Shown: positions 25,901-43,600 of the stretch, in pieces | How positions within the stretch are numbered: the stretch's first letter is position 1 | How the letters are laid out: each line of letters begins with the position of its first letter | NCBI GenBank assembly: GCA_030248215.1 | Contig: JASANG010003482.1 | Coordinates: 186,001-250,000, forward strand | Direction: 5' to 3' | Origin: Enoplolaimus lenunculus | Taxonomy: Eukaryota > Nematoda > Enoplea > Enoplida > Thoracostomopsidae | Length of the DNA stretch: 64,000 bases | Program-made: the position numbers and the translations under genes | Notes under the pieces: model-generated | What the model was told of the DNA's origin: nothing | The model's database searches: none | What the model saw: only the letters and a program-made list of their open reading frames with translations

Positions 25901-27151
25901 TACCAATATGTAGCTGTCGCTAACCTACATTTTTTCGTTCATATCTTATTAATTCCATGTGGTTGCAATACATCGCATATATATTAACCCGACTAATAAC
26001 TATAACACAATAATTCGAAACAAAAATCAAAAGACAACTAGAAACAAAAATTAAAATTTTTTATAACATTGACAGCATAATTTTGCCAACAACCCAAAAG
26101 TTCCATTCTTCATTTTCTTTGAGTTAAAAAGGTTATTATTTACAATGTTGTTGTCTAGTAAACATCGTTTGCAATCACACCATTACACACATAGTAAATT
26201 CTTATTCAAGAAATAGTCTGAATTTAAATTGTCTTGATACAGATTCCAAACATATATGTCTTGAATTCCAGATTGTTATTTCTTACAATTTTCAGAAATA
26301 TGGGTCTAAAATTTTACAGATTCAGAAGTCTGAATTGTCTCATGAACAATTAAGACAAATGTTTTCCATGGAAACGACTCCAAAATTAGGGGCTAAAGCT
26401 CAACCAAATACAGTAATTTTATAACCTAAGATACGTAAAAAACAAACTTAGGTTGGGGAAGCCTACGCGCAACTCGAAATATCCTTGAAATTTGATTATT
26501 TGAATACATCCTAACAAAATAAATGGAGTAACTGTTTTACATATATAAAAATTACAAAATTAGTCTTTTCTTAACCATAAGACATTTTTGTTTTAACCAT
26601 TGCACATGCATGGAATACACGACATTTATGTCGTGAAAATTTAGGAAGTAAGAGTCTTTAAATTTCAAGATAATTTATTTTGTATGTACTCCTTAACGAG
26701 TTTACTCCAAATTTTATTCCTTAACAAAAACTTTCAAGTATTTTGTAATATGGTTGCGACTGCCTCGGCAAAATTAGCATTAAAAAGAGACCACAGCGAT
26801 AAGTATTTAAATACTAAAACAGCCACACGTAGTTATAATCATGGATTGTTATGGAGAGATTACTACAGGCTCGATTTTTGATCGCCAGAACCATAACCTA
26901 AAAAATAAAATACCTAAATATTATAAAAATTATAAATAATAATATATTCACACCCATAACATAAGCCATTACAAAAGACTGGCCACATCTTTACTGAACT
27001 CTGCACTAAAATGACTCAAATTAAATCATTTGTCAATAGCTTCTACTATTAGTTCAACAACAAACGAAACTATGCATCACGTTTTATCTTAATTCCCCTA
27101 TTCTGAGTTTTAAAACTACTGAACCGAAACTACCGCCACGCGGAACCCAAT

Positions 27152-27542
27152 CAGGGTGCAACCGGAATTACAATTTACCGGAACCCGAATTTGAAAATTT
27201 TACCGGAACCGGAACCGGAAAATGAAAAATGCATTTCACCAAAAATTTCATTTTAATCTTATTTTTTGCTCTATTATTTGTGAAATAACCTTAGTCGAAC
27301 ATAGGTATTTATTTTATTTGTTGTATTTTAGATTTTCATCATCGACTGAAGTGAAATCCACCATCAATGGCTTATATTCGGAGTACAAGTGGCTTTCAAA
27401 AGAGATTCTTAAAAATTAGCAAAGTTAAGAAAACGGCCAAATTATAATACCGGAATTTTTAAATCCGGTAAAAATTTACCGGAACCGGAACCGGAAGGTG
27501 AAAAAATGCCGGAACCGGAACCGGAATTCCGGTTGCACCCTG
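27152..27542 (+). mobile_element. hAT-like MITE, family A, recent copy
   Basis: A 391-bp element from CAGGGTGCAACCGG to CCGGTTGCACCCTG with a perfect 8-bp target duplication AACCCAAT (27144-27151, 27543-27550). It is near-identical by eye, in the opposite orientation, to the copies at 2544 and 34863. The 65-codon ORF inside it recurs in the 34863 copy only because the element does. Confidence 0.92.
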
Positions 27543-27556
27543 AACCCAATCAATTA

Positions 27557-27690
27557 GAGTGCGACCGGACACCAAAAACAGCCGGACCGGATTGCTTCAA
27601 TATTCGGCAGCAACCAAACGCCGAAATCGCATACTGAGTGCGACGGGACACAAAAAACAGTCGGAGCGGGTTACGTCAATATACGGCCGG
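27557..27690 (+). repeat. Tandem pair of GAGTGCGACCGG-type units
   Basis: Two units of about 79 bp start at 27557 and 27636 with GAGTGCGAC(C/G)GGACAC and share AAAAAACAG, CGGA and GTCAATAT segments with several substitutions. The start resembles the terminus of the family B MITE (GGTGCGACCGG), suggesting a duplicated transposon end. Confidence 0.65.
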
Positions 27691-27913
27691 TACGTGGTAA
27701 AACAAAACTTAACCACGCTAATTTAGTACTACTTACTATAATTTGCTACAGTTCTGTTCATACAACAGTGTTAGTAGTAGCTATACGTAATGGATTATAG
27801 CAACAAATATCCAGCAAACAAGAATGCCGGATGCTATTTGATGCCGGAACTGGATATTCGGCGTCGTACCCTGAACCTCATTAGCCACTCGGTCGTGAGT
27901 CGTGAGAATCACC

Positions 27914-31518
<3,605 letters not shown>

Positions 31519-31964
31519 AACGAAATTCTATACTTAACGTGTGGCAAGCAATGAACACTGTAAAAAGAATAGGAGTACACGACTACAAACACATAGGCTA
31601 AACAACAAGCCAAATAGTCGAAACATTCTATGTTTCACCCTAAATGATTCTTTTCCAGATTAGTTAACATGCGAAATAAAGTTTAAACGAACGAGCGATT
31701 AGCATTGACACAAACACATTGCAAAACACATTGTAGGGCACAGTGCTGCGCACCTACTTTCCAATTGTATGAAAAAGGCTTGGTGCTCCGACCGAAAGCA
31801 CAAGTCGTATTATATTAACTAAACACAAAAAATGATCACGCAAACTACTATTTGATGCGGAATGAAAATCTCTCCTCAGACATTAAATTTACAGTTAGCT
31901 CAACAATTTTGGTCAGGCCACAACATTCGTATTATAGACATTCGCCGACTGCCAACAAGGTAAG

Positions 31965-31977
31965 GAACATTCTAGAA
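31965..31977 (-). promoter_or_regulatory. Heat-shock-element-like site 1
   Basis: GAACATTCTAGAA contains three alternating units GAA-n2-TTC-n2-GAA with exact spacing, the consensus bound by heat-shock factor trimers. It lies about 450 bases upstream of the MDH1 start codon. Function is inferred. Confidence 0.5.
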
Positions 31978-32042
31978 CGGGGATTCACTTTTTTACCAAC
32001 AGACCAACACAATGTTATACAAAGGGCCTTGATAAACAAATG

Positions 32043-32055
32043 TTCTAGAACATTT
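32043..32055 (-). promoter_or_regulatory. Heat-shock-element-like site 2
   Basis: TTCTAGAACATTT gives TTC-n2-GAA-n2-TTT, with the last unit one base off consensus. With the site 66 bases away it shares the inverted string TGTTCTAGAACA-like core, strengthening the case for paired HSF sites. Confidence 0.4.
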
Positions 32056-33668
32056 CTAACCAAACACACTAGCTACAGCTTTACATAGTTATTTATTTTA
32101 CATTCTATTTTTACCTGTTTATTTATTTTTTAAATTTTAATTGTTTTTAATTGACGCTAGAAAACAGCCTAGCAGATAGGTACGAAAAAATTTGCTGGGT
32201 GTGCCTGTTCTTACCTTTTTTAATGGCAAGCAGCGAAGAATATAGTAACAAACTATGGCAGCGATACAAACCATATTTAAACTAGTCCTTAAAAGTGATG
32301 GTGAATGCATAAAAAATTGTGATTATACGGTAGACCCACAACATTTGTCAATTTTACGAAATACAAATATTTCATTTGATACAGAATAGTGCGTTTAATT
32401 TTTCTTGCAAAATGCCCTCAGGTATAATTAGACTGCAATGTACAGGAAATGAAACGGTCAAAGGAAATGTCAAATCAGCGCAAATGTGGCAAAACCAAAC
32501 ATTAAATGATTTTTAATTTGCGAATTTCAGTCACATTATTCAATAGCCCCATAGAACACGTGAAAAGGAATTTGTTTATAATACAGAGGTTGAGGTTAGG
32601 ATTTTCTCCGATCTCTTTTGGTCCGCTTCGCCCTATCAAAGGGCCTTAATAGGATTAACTTAACAAGCGTATAATAGGGCAGGTAAAGGTCAGATAAGAT
32701 ACCTTGGACAAGAGGACCCAAAAATTTGCTGTCGATTCAAACCATGACAAATATTTGGTAATTTTATAGACGTATGTTAAATACTTTGCTAGTGAAATTA
32801 GATTTTGCCATCAGATTTTGCCATTTATCTTATTAATTTCAGGTTTTCGATGGGAGTTTGCGCTGTTCGTATATATATGATCATGCATTACAATGTGCAC
32901 ACTTAACATGCACATTAGTTGATTCTTTTTCCAATGTCCATGCAAATCAGCCGAAAAGACGCCAGTTATATTATTTTTTAATCTTTCATTTTTTCAACTG
33001 GGGTGAAAAGATTAGGTACAGGTTTTCGGAAATATTTCGTTTATTGTTGGTTATGGATTGCTGACAGTCGCAATTTTTAAACTTGTGAGAAATTATATTT
33101 AGCAGTTGCTTTTGAGCAGCATACGAAATGGATTGTTGAAGTTGCTCGTTTCTAGCAACTTTAAATGTTTGGCGGCACCATGACATATTCATTCAAACTG
33201 ATTTTTATACACCATTAATCTCGCGCTGTAAATTAAGTAGGATCATGATGTAGCCACCTAGCTAAATTATTATTTGTTTAAATTTGAAAGCAGGGTATTT
33301 GTTAGAGGTTTGTTGTCCCTAAATAGCCTGAAATGGACCTCTTCATGGGGTGTATATCACTTCCATTTTATATTGCAAATACATGGTTTTTTTCGTGTTT
33401 TCTCATATAAATGGTTGTTTCATATGTATAGTAATATTTTTTAATTATCTCTATTTATGATTTGTCAGTTTCTGCTTTTGTTCATAAAATGGAAGTTTGA
33501 AATGGCACCGCATGAAGCTTTACTTAGATGTCCATTTCCAACTTCACTTCACTTCTTTTGAACGTTTTTAAAATTAAATTAAACTAGTCCTGTATGAGAT
33601 AAGTAATTGGTATAAAATGTTTTACGTATTTTAAGAAAGCTATTTAACTTCAATCGTATAGGTAAAGA

Positions 33669-35543
<1,875 letters not shown>

Positions 35544-36105
35544 ATGGAGAGCATTAGCAGAATTATTATGCGTATTCTAATGTGAAACTAGTATTGTGTT
35601 GGTTGTTTTTACGGATACTTTACTCCTGAATGGCTGAATGGTTTGTCCACACCTGACGTATTGAATCCTGTTCTCAACTGTTTGCAGCACCTATCGCCCG
35701 TTAGTATGCTCACGAGTAAAACTAAACTTGTATTGTGTTAAAGTGTGCCGTTTCGAAACTTTCTTATTTAATATGTTTTAAGTTTGCAAGACCTTTCACC
35801 TAGTGATAGGTGGTACATGCATTTGAGAATATTGTTAGCTTATGTTGTATGTACTCATGGAAAACTTGTGTTATGTAGGTATTGTTTTGCATAGTTTAAC
35901 ATGGGCAAAAAGAATATAGTGCGTATGCAATATTAAATGTACGGTGTCACAAATAATGCAACCGCAAAAAATATTTAAACTGTTCTTTGCTATAAGCCAT
36001 TTCTTTCAAGTAAAAAACTTTCTTTCCTGAAGTATTTAACGATGTTGTAATTTTGTAACTCTGCTTATGCTTAAGTACTTACCTAAGTATCTGTTAAGCA
36101 ATTAC

Positions 36106-36622
36106 AGGGTGCCCGCGACCTGAAAAAACCTGATTTTTACTAAAACACCTGAAAAAACCTGCTTTTTCGAAGCCTTTAGTTATAAAAATGAAAAACCTGA
36201 AAAATGGCGAAGTAAAGCCTGATTTTTTAAATGCCAACGATCGATTGGATGACTTTTATTGAGGTATTTTTTCCAAGTTGGAAGAACATGACGAGTTGTG
36301 GTCTGTCATAAAACTATTGTTGATTATGTCTCACGGAAATGCCGCCGTGGAAAGTGGGTTCTCCATCAACAATGACATGCTCGTTGAAAATCTGACCGAA
36401 GATTCTTTAATTGCCTAGCGGCTTGTTTACGACGTGATTCATAATGCCGGTGGTTCGTTAAATATCGCCATTACTCCTGAGATAATGAATTCAGTCCGCC
36501 ATGCTCGACATTTGATGTTGGGACGCCTACAAGAATTTGAAAAAAAGTAAAAAACCTGAAAAATTTGGTAAAAAAAACTGAAAAAACCTGAAAAATTGAC
36601 CCTGCGAAGCCGCGGGCACTCT
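36106..36622 (+). mobile_element. Internally deleted hAT DNA transposon
   Basis: The termini AGGGTGCCCGCG and CGCGGGCACTCT are inverted repeats, flanked by an 8-bp duplication with one change (GCAATTAC 36098-36105, GCCATTAC 36623-36630). Repeated CCTGAAAAA motifs lie inside both ends. The middle encodes a hAT C-terminal dimerisation segment in one frame: DELWSVIKLLLIMSHGNAAV, then ESGFSINNDMLVENLTEDS, a stop codon, then RLVYDVI, with a second stop near the end. Most of the transposase is absent, so this is a non-autonomous relic. Confidence 0.82.
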
Positions 36623-37305
36623 GCCATTACCTAACCATGTCGGAAAGTGTAAATGTGATATCCGTTCTCGTACACTAACCTGAACAGGCTTAAGGTGTCT
36701 CTCCTGCAAATGTCTTAATCCGTTACTAAGGTTGTCGGCATCTGAGATGATTAACTTATTTATTGTGGCAAATTTTGCACCGACTAATTAGGTACATAAT
36801 TTTTACAAAAGTTACTTAGTTACATTCTCAATAACAAACTCGTTTGGTTATGATGTACAATTTTGTGTTCACTGTTTGTGTATTCTAATCAAGACTAGTT
36901 TTTGCATCCATATTACGGTACAAGGGGAAAGGGTTGTGCTGTACTGGCTGTGTATGATCATCCTGCTTACTGCACTGGATAACTCTAGATGCCAACAAAC
37001 GTTCTTAAAACGTGTAGTACTCTCCTAACGTGATGGCAAGTAATTTTGAAGTGAACTTCGATACGCGTACAGCTACTACTTATGTGTGTTACTAAATTTA
37101 TCTTAATGCACTTGGTTTACTTTTCAGTTTGGAGTGCGACAAACTCTATGGCAACTTAATGGTGACGAGATTTTAATTTTACCATTTTTTGTAATATTTA
37201 TATATTATCAGCTTTAAGCCGTATAGTTCTTTGTTCTTTTACACGAAATTGAACTCTTTTGTCAACACTGCAAAATTAGTTCTAGTGTGTCATCTTTAAA
37301 ATAGT

Positions 37306-37355
37306 TTCGAATCGTGCCGCATCCACAGAAAAATTTTCATGAAGGGCTTAAAATG
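37306..37355 (+). mobile_element. Truncated SINE copy
   Basis: GTTTCGAATCGTGCCGCATCC followed by ACAGAAAAATTTTCATGAAGGGC matches the T-arm, acceptor strand and tail of the SINE at 28986, with substitutions. The upstream tRNA half is absent. This shows the tail is part of a repeated unit. Confidence 0.6.
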
Positions 37356-37750
37356 GTACTACAATTACTTTTTAAGGTGTAAGGTCGATTGCGAACTTGG
37401 CGTCAGTTAAACCGATAGTTCGGACCTAACGTAATCTATTTATACGTATGTTTTGTACTACATAAAATTGGTGCTAATATGTTTATTAACTCAAGCTTGG
37501 TTGTAGTTGCTTGTTTAAAGTGCTAAATTCAAAGGCAATCGTACCAGGTGTTTCCCATTAAACTTTCACATTAAGATTTAAAACTGAAATTGCGTTTGGC
37601 TTCTCACTCGCAACTTTCTTTAGTATTATAGTCCATGCGGCCGCCCGCCGTCAGAAATATCTTGATCCACCGCTAAGTGTAAACATAAAGCGTCCGATAT
37701 TTTTTGTTCCATGATAATATGTATCTGTCGCTCAGTAAGCTTCGGTAGCG

Positions 37751-37885
37751 CTATACAACCGAACGGATCCGGTGGAACTATACAACCGAACGGATCCGGT
37801 GGAACTATACAACCGAACGGATCCGGTGGAACTATACAACCGAACGGATCCGGTGGAACTATACAACCGAACGGATCCGGTGGAA
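37751..37885 (+). repeat. 27-bp minisatellite, five perfect copies
   Basis: Five identical 27-bp units starting CTATACAACCGAACGGATCC sit head to tail with no differences, implying very recent expansion. Because 27 is a multiple of three, ORFs through it read as repeated NGSGGTIQP-like peptides, but there is no other support for coding. The flanks (GGTAGCG, TTGCCGGTGGTTTCGG) resemble ends of local MITEs. Confidence 0.95.
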
Positions 37886-38439
37886 CTTGCCGGTGGTTTC
37901 GGTAGTAAAACTCTTCGTAGTTATATTAAAATTGTATTGTTGAGTCAGCTAGTTCATAATATTCAGTCAGGTTTCAAAGAGTGAATAGCTAAATAATAAT
38001 AAATTAGTCGCAAATATGTTCATGTTTCGTAACAGTATGGAAACTGATTTGTTTGTTTTATAAAATCGTAGTTTTGTATGTAAAAGTTAGAAATTTGTCC
38101 TTGGCCAAATGCAGTATCGGTTTCCACTATAAATACTAAAATCAATGTTTGTTAATGTGAATCTTGATCATCCTTGTATACCATGATGCATACGTGTTTG
38201 TTTATTTTTTGTAATAGTAAAAAATTTTGTTTGCGACTGTTTTTGTTTGCTGCTTTGTGTAAAAATAAGAGAGCGATTAAGAGTAGATTACGGTGCGATA
38301 AAGTTAAATTTGAACTTTGACGATTTTAATGCAACTGATTGTAAATTTATGAAACTCGCAAAATTGAAGAATTTTACAGTTTCTTTAAAATCGCAATTTA
38401 ACACTATTATAGGTAGGTATTTCAGTGAAATGGCGGCAA

Positions 38440-38538
38440 AGCTTAATTTTAGGAACCGTTATTTGGCCCAATCTGCTTCCGGCAGAAAAGTTTGTATTTT
38501 TAGATTCTGCTTCCGGTATTAATTTCGGTTGTACCCTG
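38440..38538 (+). mobile_element. Right end of a decayed family A MITE
   Basis: GCTTCCGG-type motifs followed by TTTCGGTTGTACCCTG at 38538 match the family A right terminus with one change. The left end was not found. Confidence 0.5.
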
Positions 38539-38829
38539 CATATTATACGATGGCATTCTTTATTTTAGCCGCTTTCAAAATTTATAGCATTCTTCATAGT
38601 TTTGTGTTATTAACTTAACCGTAAACAGTATATAATACATTTTAAGCTTAATTCTATCTATTGACTCAAGGCATTTGGAAATTAGCATATGACCAAAAAC
38701 CTAACAGTTTACCAGATTGGAATAAACTATCCACTCATAGGTTCTATGTTCATCAAATTTATCGCTAGATTTTGTGTTAGGTATTATTTATGTACAAGTT
38801 ACAATGATGTATTCTACACGAAATTAATA

Positions 38830-41800
38830 ATGTTTTCACAGTCTGGTGATACAATTGATGACTCAGATTCGATGCCGCCAGATATTTTTCAGGTCCCAGC
38901 ACAACCTGGATTTTCGAAATTAGATGCATTTTTGGTGCCTTCTTATGTGATTAATTATCCACATGGTGGATCGGAGTTAGGTATGCCGCTTAATTATAAT
39001 TCTTTTTGTGTTGTTTATTTTGATTTGATTTTTCATACTACTCTTGGTCTACTTTGCGTTCGGATAATAAAATTCGACGTTTCGTTGTTTTTTATAATTA
39101 TTTTGTGGCTTATTTCAGTTCAGAGAACAGGTTTAGTGGTGGAAATAGACAAATTTTTTTGAGAAATTTCGTTATTCGGCTCCACTGTAAGATCGATATC
39201 CGGTTTCATTAATATCAGTTTATTTGTATTTGGATTTCGGTTATAGATCTTGATACCCCGTTTGTTGATTGTCCAACATGTTGCTCAAAGCGACGAAATT
39301 TCTGGTGTTCACAGTGCATTTTAAGTCACAAAGGCTGCTGCAGAAGATATGGTAAGCAGGAGTAACGGTTTGTTATGGATTTTTAATAAAATGAAACTAA
39401 TGCTGTAGTTTGTATTTTACAATTCAAATGAATTATAGCAGTCGTTTTTGTCAACATATATTGTACGCAACGTTTTTACTGAAATGTCGAGTGTTTGTAA
39501 CGAGCATTGTAATTTTTGATTATCTATGGTGTGAAACAGTTCAAGATTGCTATTCACTATGTTAGAGTATAAAGGACTGCTATGTAGGCTTAGGTCAGAA
39601 AATGATTGAAAACAAGCCATCTATAGTTGCAGAAGAATGTAAAGTTTGCTGGGGTGCGTTTTCGAAATCATATTCATTTTTGAAGTGATAGTTCATTTTT
39701 CAGGGCGCGATACTGTATGCGAGCTGCTTCAACGCATCAAAAATATTAAACTTGCACAAAAGAAGCGAATACGCCAGATTAATGCGCTAATAAGTAGACG
39801 AAATCAAAAATATGCCATTGTTGAGGAAATTGCCGAATTACAGCGGAAAACACAAAATTCTACCGCATTAATGTAAGGATTTTGTCTATTTTTGCATTCA
39901 GGTGACCCTTGATGCCTTTGTCTTTAATGAGGCAACTTGTTCAGTGGTTACACTTCGGTTGGAGAAACGTACATGTTAACCGGATCTCGAAATTAGCAAA
40001 GTTACAGCGTTTATCGAGTTTATAAAGATTGATCGACATAAACATTAAGTACAGAAAATTGAAGCATAGGGAGTAAGGTGTCTGCAAGGTGAATTAGGCA
40101 AAACCAATTCGGTCAAGTTCGCGCTATAAAATCTAATCTGACCAATAAATTGTTGTCAAATAATGTTTTTGTTCTGCAATATAGAAGATTGTGTCGTAAT
40201 TACCTTAGAATTTTCTGCAGTTAATCTGGTTAAATATTGCACCGATGGTATAAGAGTTGTACGTAATTTTCGTAGTAGATAATATTAGCGTTGTAAGCGT
40301 TGTTAGAGGACTACATTTGGTTAAATTTTAGTCAACATGGTTTGAAATTTGAAAAAATTAATGATTTGATTCTTAATTTTTGTTTTATACTAAAGTAACA
40401 GCGTTTATAAAACTGAAGTTGTCAGCAGTGATTTACAAACTACGGAAACAAAAAAATGCAGGCATATGTAGCTACTCACTTTCTATAGTACGACACTGTT
40501 TGTTTGTATATTGATAAGGTTGCTAATAGTTGTAGCCGTTCTAATGTGATTAGCAAAGGATGTCGCCGTTAATCGTTTTCGTTATGAATTTCGCCAACAC
40601 TTAAGCTGTTAAATTTCTTTTTGTTTTAGATCATTGAAGCAGTGTCGCATTGATTGCCTCAAAGATCAACTATCTATAGTAAAAGACAAGTTTTCGGTAT
40701 ACCGACACCGCAGTTCTCGTTTGAAATCGTACAGCTCTGGTCTGCCGGAAAAAGAAGCACGGATGCAACATTCAGCAAACGGGGTTGTTTCGAAACTGAA
40801 AAGCAAACTTCGAAAATATGTGCGGCAGCAGGCAAGGCATATCGACGATTTGTTTGTTTACGTCTACCCTATCACCGTGGTGCCAAACGGGACTCAACCT
40901 CCAGGTACATTAGCTAGTATACCGAGTGGCGTGATGTCTTCTTTGGCGGACGCGAACGTCAGAAACACAAACGCGCTACCTAAAACCCTCAAATTAGACA
41001 CGAAAGAACTATTGGATGCGCTCAGTTCGTGCGGCGATGATATGCTTGCAACTATAACTGCATCTACAACAACAATTACTGCATCGAATTGTAGTTTTGG
41101 TAGGACTAATAGTAACAGCCTGCCTGGAGGGACTAGTGGGGAATATCCGTTGGAATTAAGCGTTCAAGGTAAAGATTTACTACTGGATGCACTATCGGAA
41201 ACAAACTTCGCGGATGATAATTTCTCAGAGCTGAATTCTGAATTGGAACATCGTGATAATGAACAAATTGCCGTGAAGCAACTGCAGAATGATACTTTTG
41301 ATGCAAATAAAGGCACCGGTTTGAATCAATATGCGATTGGGAATTGCGTAATGCCCGATCGTAGCGAGTATTCACCGCTGATACGATGGTTGTTCGGTGT
41401 TGAAGACGCCGGTTTTGGGAATTCGGATGAAATAAGGAACACTACTGCCACAGCCGCTGAATTTAGTTCTCAAAGAGATCGAGAAACGGAGCTGACGCAA
41501 CAAGCTCTTGGCATTTTTACCGGAATGAGTAAGTTATGTCACATTTTGAGTTTTGCGTTAAACCTAGATTAACGCGGTGCAAGTTGAGCAGCCACACACA
41601 TATAAATAATGTGTGTGTTAGATATAAATATATAGAGGGTAAATTTTGCGTTAACCCTACCCTGACGCGTATTTGTCACGCGTTAACCCTACCTTATGAC
41701 ACATTTTGTTGCAGGCTTTAAACTTATATTTTGAACGGCGCATAAGAAAGGGTCAAAATGCATTTCTGTTTGCACAGGTGCTACGGTCGGATATTCAAAA

Positions 41801-42918
41801 TTGCCGAAGTCAAAGCTGGACAATATATCATGTTATGACGGGTCCGGATAAGAAGGAATTGTTTGAATAACAGTTATAACCTATATGGCTAATATTTAAT
41901 ACCGCTTTGCTGTCATTACTTAATTATTTACAATTTGAGCTTAACCAGAATCTGATTTGCGGTCACACCCTTGTTGTTATGTAGCGTTCATGGCTGTGTG
42001 ATGTTTTTAGGCTGTTTGGCACATGTTGCACAAGTTTTGGCTGCTATTATTGATGTTCGCCTTCCGTATCCCACAATTGCTTTTCATAGTTTTGCCGGCC
42101 GCCCAGTGCTAGTTACGCCTCAAAACAGTGGAACTGGGGCACATGGCACTGGATCTAGCCTTATATCAGAGCTGATGTGTTTCGGTAATAGCTCAAGCTG
42201 TACAGGAAGCTATCTAACCAAGAACGCGCTCTACACTGCTGTCATTCAACTCAACGCAAATGTTGGTTCTGTTTGCTTTGCACTCAGGGGTGTCTGTAGT
42301 CCATCTACGGCCGATGTTGAAATTGTGTTCGAAAGGCCTCTGGCGAATTTGATCTGGCTTCATTCGACCCTTCGTATGATTGCGGAGAAGCTGTCAGATG
42401 GCGAACGAATAGCCCCAGCGCAATTTGACGATATAGTAGCAGTACCATCGTTTTGGAATGATCAGTTTTTGAAACGGTTTGAGTACGAAGTTGACCAGTT
42501 GAATGAATGGGAAGAGCCAGGTGGGTCCGATGGGCAATCGCCGATTGAAAATGTTGCGGGTAATTTTAGGATCTCTTCTGGGAAAGACTATGTATTAACG
42601 GTTGGTTCGGAGGAAAATTCGACGACAGTAAACGAAACTCCCCCTACAGGGCAAATAACAGCTGATGACACCGAATGGGAAGATATTGCAAGCGATGCGT
42701 TAATGATTCCGCCTAGCTGGGCGTGTAATCATGGGGCTGTAGGTAGTGGGATAGGGTCCATGAATCAGATTGATCATTCTGAGACGTTGCAGTTTGCTGG
42801 CGTGGACGGCAGCCAGCAATATGGGACGTCGTCGATGCTTGGACATTGGTTGAATGGTACAACTCATTCGGTGACGAGTTTCTTGCGGAATATGGGCGGA
42901 AGTAAAGCTGGAACGTAA
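38830..42918 (+). CDS. ATG14: ATG14/Barkor autophagy factor, five exons
   Basis: Subunit that directs the class III PI3-kinase (VPS34) complex I to autophagosome initiation sites. Exons 38830-38980, 39247-39351, 39704-39872, 40630-41528 and 42011-42918 join in phase to about 743 residues; human ATG14 has 492, the excess being Ser/Asn-rich sequence in exons 4 and 5. Evidence: the N-terminal Cys repeat CPTCC...CSQC, matching human CPLC...CAKC; charged coiled-coil segments in exons 3 and 4; a core matching the human NILSHILDVNLP and AVKKLNANILYLCF regions (AQVLAAIIDVRLPYP, AVIQLNANVGSVCFAL); and a C-terminal BATS-like end with DTEWEDIASD and SVTSFLRNM, against human TDWENLPS and SVTSWFKAY. The start is uncertain: ATG 38830 is in frame, but TTTTCACAG ending at 38841 could be a splice acceptor from an upstream exon. 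Confidence 0.88.
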
Positions 42919-43365
42919 CTACAGGGAAGTGTTATAACAAGCTTAAAATAATTCAAGTTTAGGAAATCGTAATGGGCAAGGAACCAAGATGTACGCAGTG
43001 TTTCGATTTTGTAATGATTGTAATACTAAGTTTAAAGTTTTGTTCCATGTGTTGTAATGTAGCTGAAAGCAAATTTTGGCCCTTGCAGATATCACCTTTT
43101 ACAAAGGCATCCGCAAACTGCTTAGATATAGCTATGGGTGTGGCAATGAATGTGTACAAGATTGACATCTGTTGGATATGCTTGTTGGCCAAAATGTATT
43201 ATTAAAGGTCACTTTTGAATGTGAATACTTGTTAGTTTATAGCTAGTAGTTTTAGGCAGTATATGACGATCTTTATATGCATGTAATTTTTCATTAATTC
43301 ATGTTAATTTGTTGCATTGTTCAACAGACACAAATTTTTGTCAACAACGGTCAGTTTAATACGGC

Positions 43366-43590
43366 GTGGTGGGGCAACCAACAATAGCTTTGCTTTGGGC
43401 TCCCGTGAAAACTCGACTTTCAGCTCTGACCCGGCAAAAAGTTTTGCCGGACTTTGTAGCAGTTTCTAAGCTGTTCCGTCGCTTAATATTTTTCAACACG
43501 AAACACGTGTATGTGGATCGTTTGGAGCAGAAAATGAGACATCGAATAGTACAGAATAGAGAACCCACTGTTTCTTTGCTTGATTTTTAG
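43366..43590 (+). CDS. Weak candidate ORF, 74 codons
   Basis: A 74-codon ORF in a locally less AT-rich patch, with a fairly ordinary amino-acid mix (VYVDRLEQKMRHRIVQNREP). It ends directly before the target duplication of the family B MITE. No domain is recognised, there are no clear splice sites, and an ORF of similar length lies on the opposite strand. It could be an alternative ATG14 3' exon, a decayed gene or chance. Confidence 0.18.
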   Translation: MVGQPTIALLWAPVKTRLSALTRQKVLPDFVAVSKLFRRLIFFNTKHVYVDRLEQKMRHRIVQNREPTVSLLDF

Positions 43591-43600
43591 TACCGACAAC

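Larger units (their letters stand above)
22144..27913. other. Intergenic spacer between ataxin-3 and MDH1
   Basis: It should contain the ataxin-3 first exon and promoter, which I could not place. It holds an AT microsatellite-like stretch (22153-22200), two bounded family A MITEs and a decayed third right end near 25003-25014. A TTAGGC-bearing fragment lies near 25572-25645, and a tandem pair of family-B-like ends at 27557-27690. ORFs near 23542-23988 and 24220-24507 lack recognisable domains. Confidence 0.5.
31519..33668. other. Divergent intergenic region between MDH1 and elongin C
   Basis: MDH1 runs leftward from 31518 and elongin C rightward from 33669, so this 2.1 kb probably holds both promoters. 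Two heat-shock-element-like sites lie 450-540 bases from the MDH1 start. The ORF at 31852-32088 spans these sites and has no recognisable domain. No transposon ends were seen. Confidence 0.5.
35544..38829. other. Spacer between elongin C and ATG14
   Basis: It contains the 3' flank of elongin C, a deleted hAT transposon, a SINE fragment, a perfect 27-bp minisatellite and a family A right end. No host gene was recognised apart from the possible 5' leader of ATG14 at the right edge. Confidence 0.5.

Noticed and set aside
27222-27419. 65-codon ORF repeated almost exactly at 34958-35173 on the other strand
   Set aside because: Both lie wholly within copies of the same MITE; the similarity comes from the transposon and not from a gene family.
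42972-43205. 77-codon Cys-rich ORF after ATG14, with a mirror ORF on the minus strand
   Set aside because: It lies in the likely ATG14 3' UTR; the opposite-strand ORF of equal length suggests chance.
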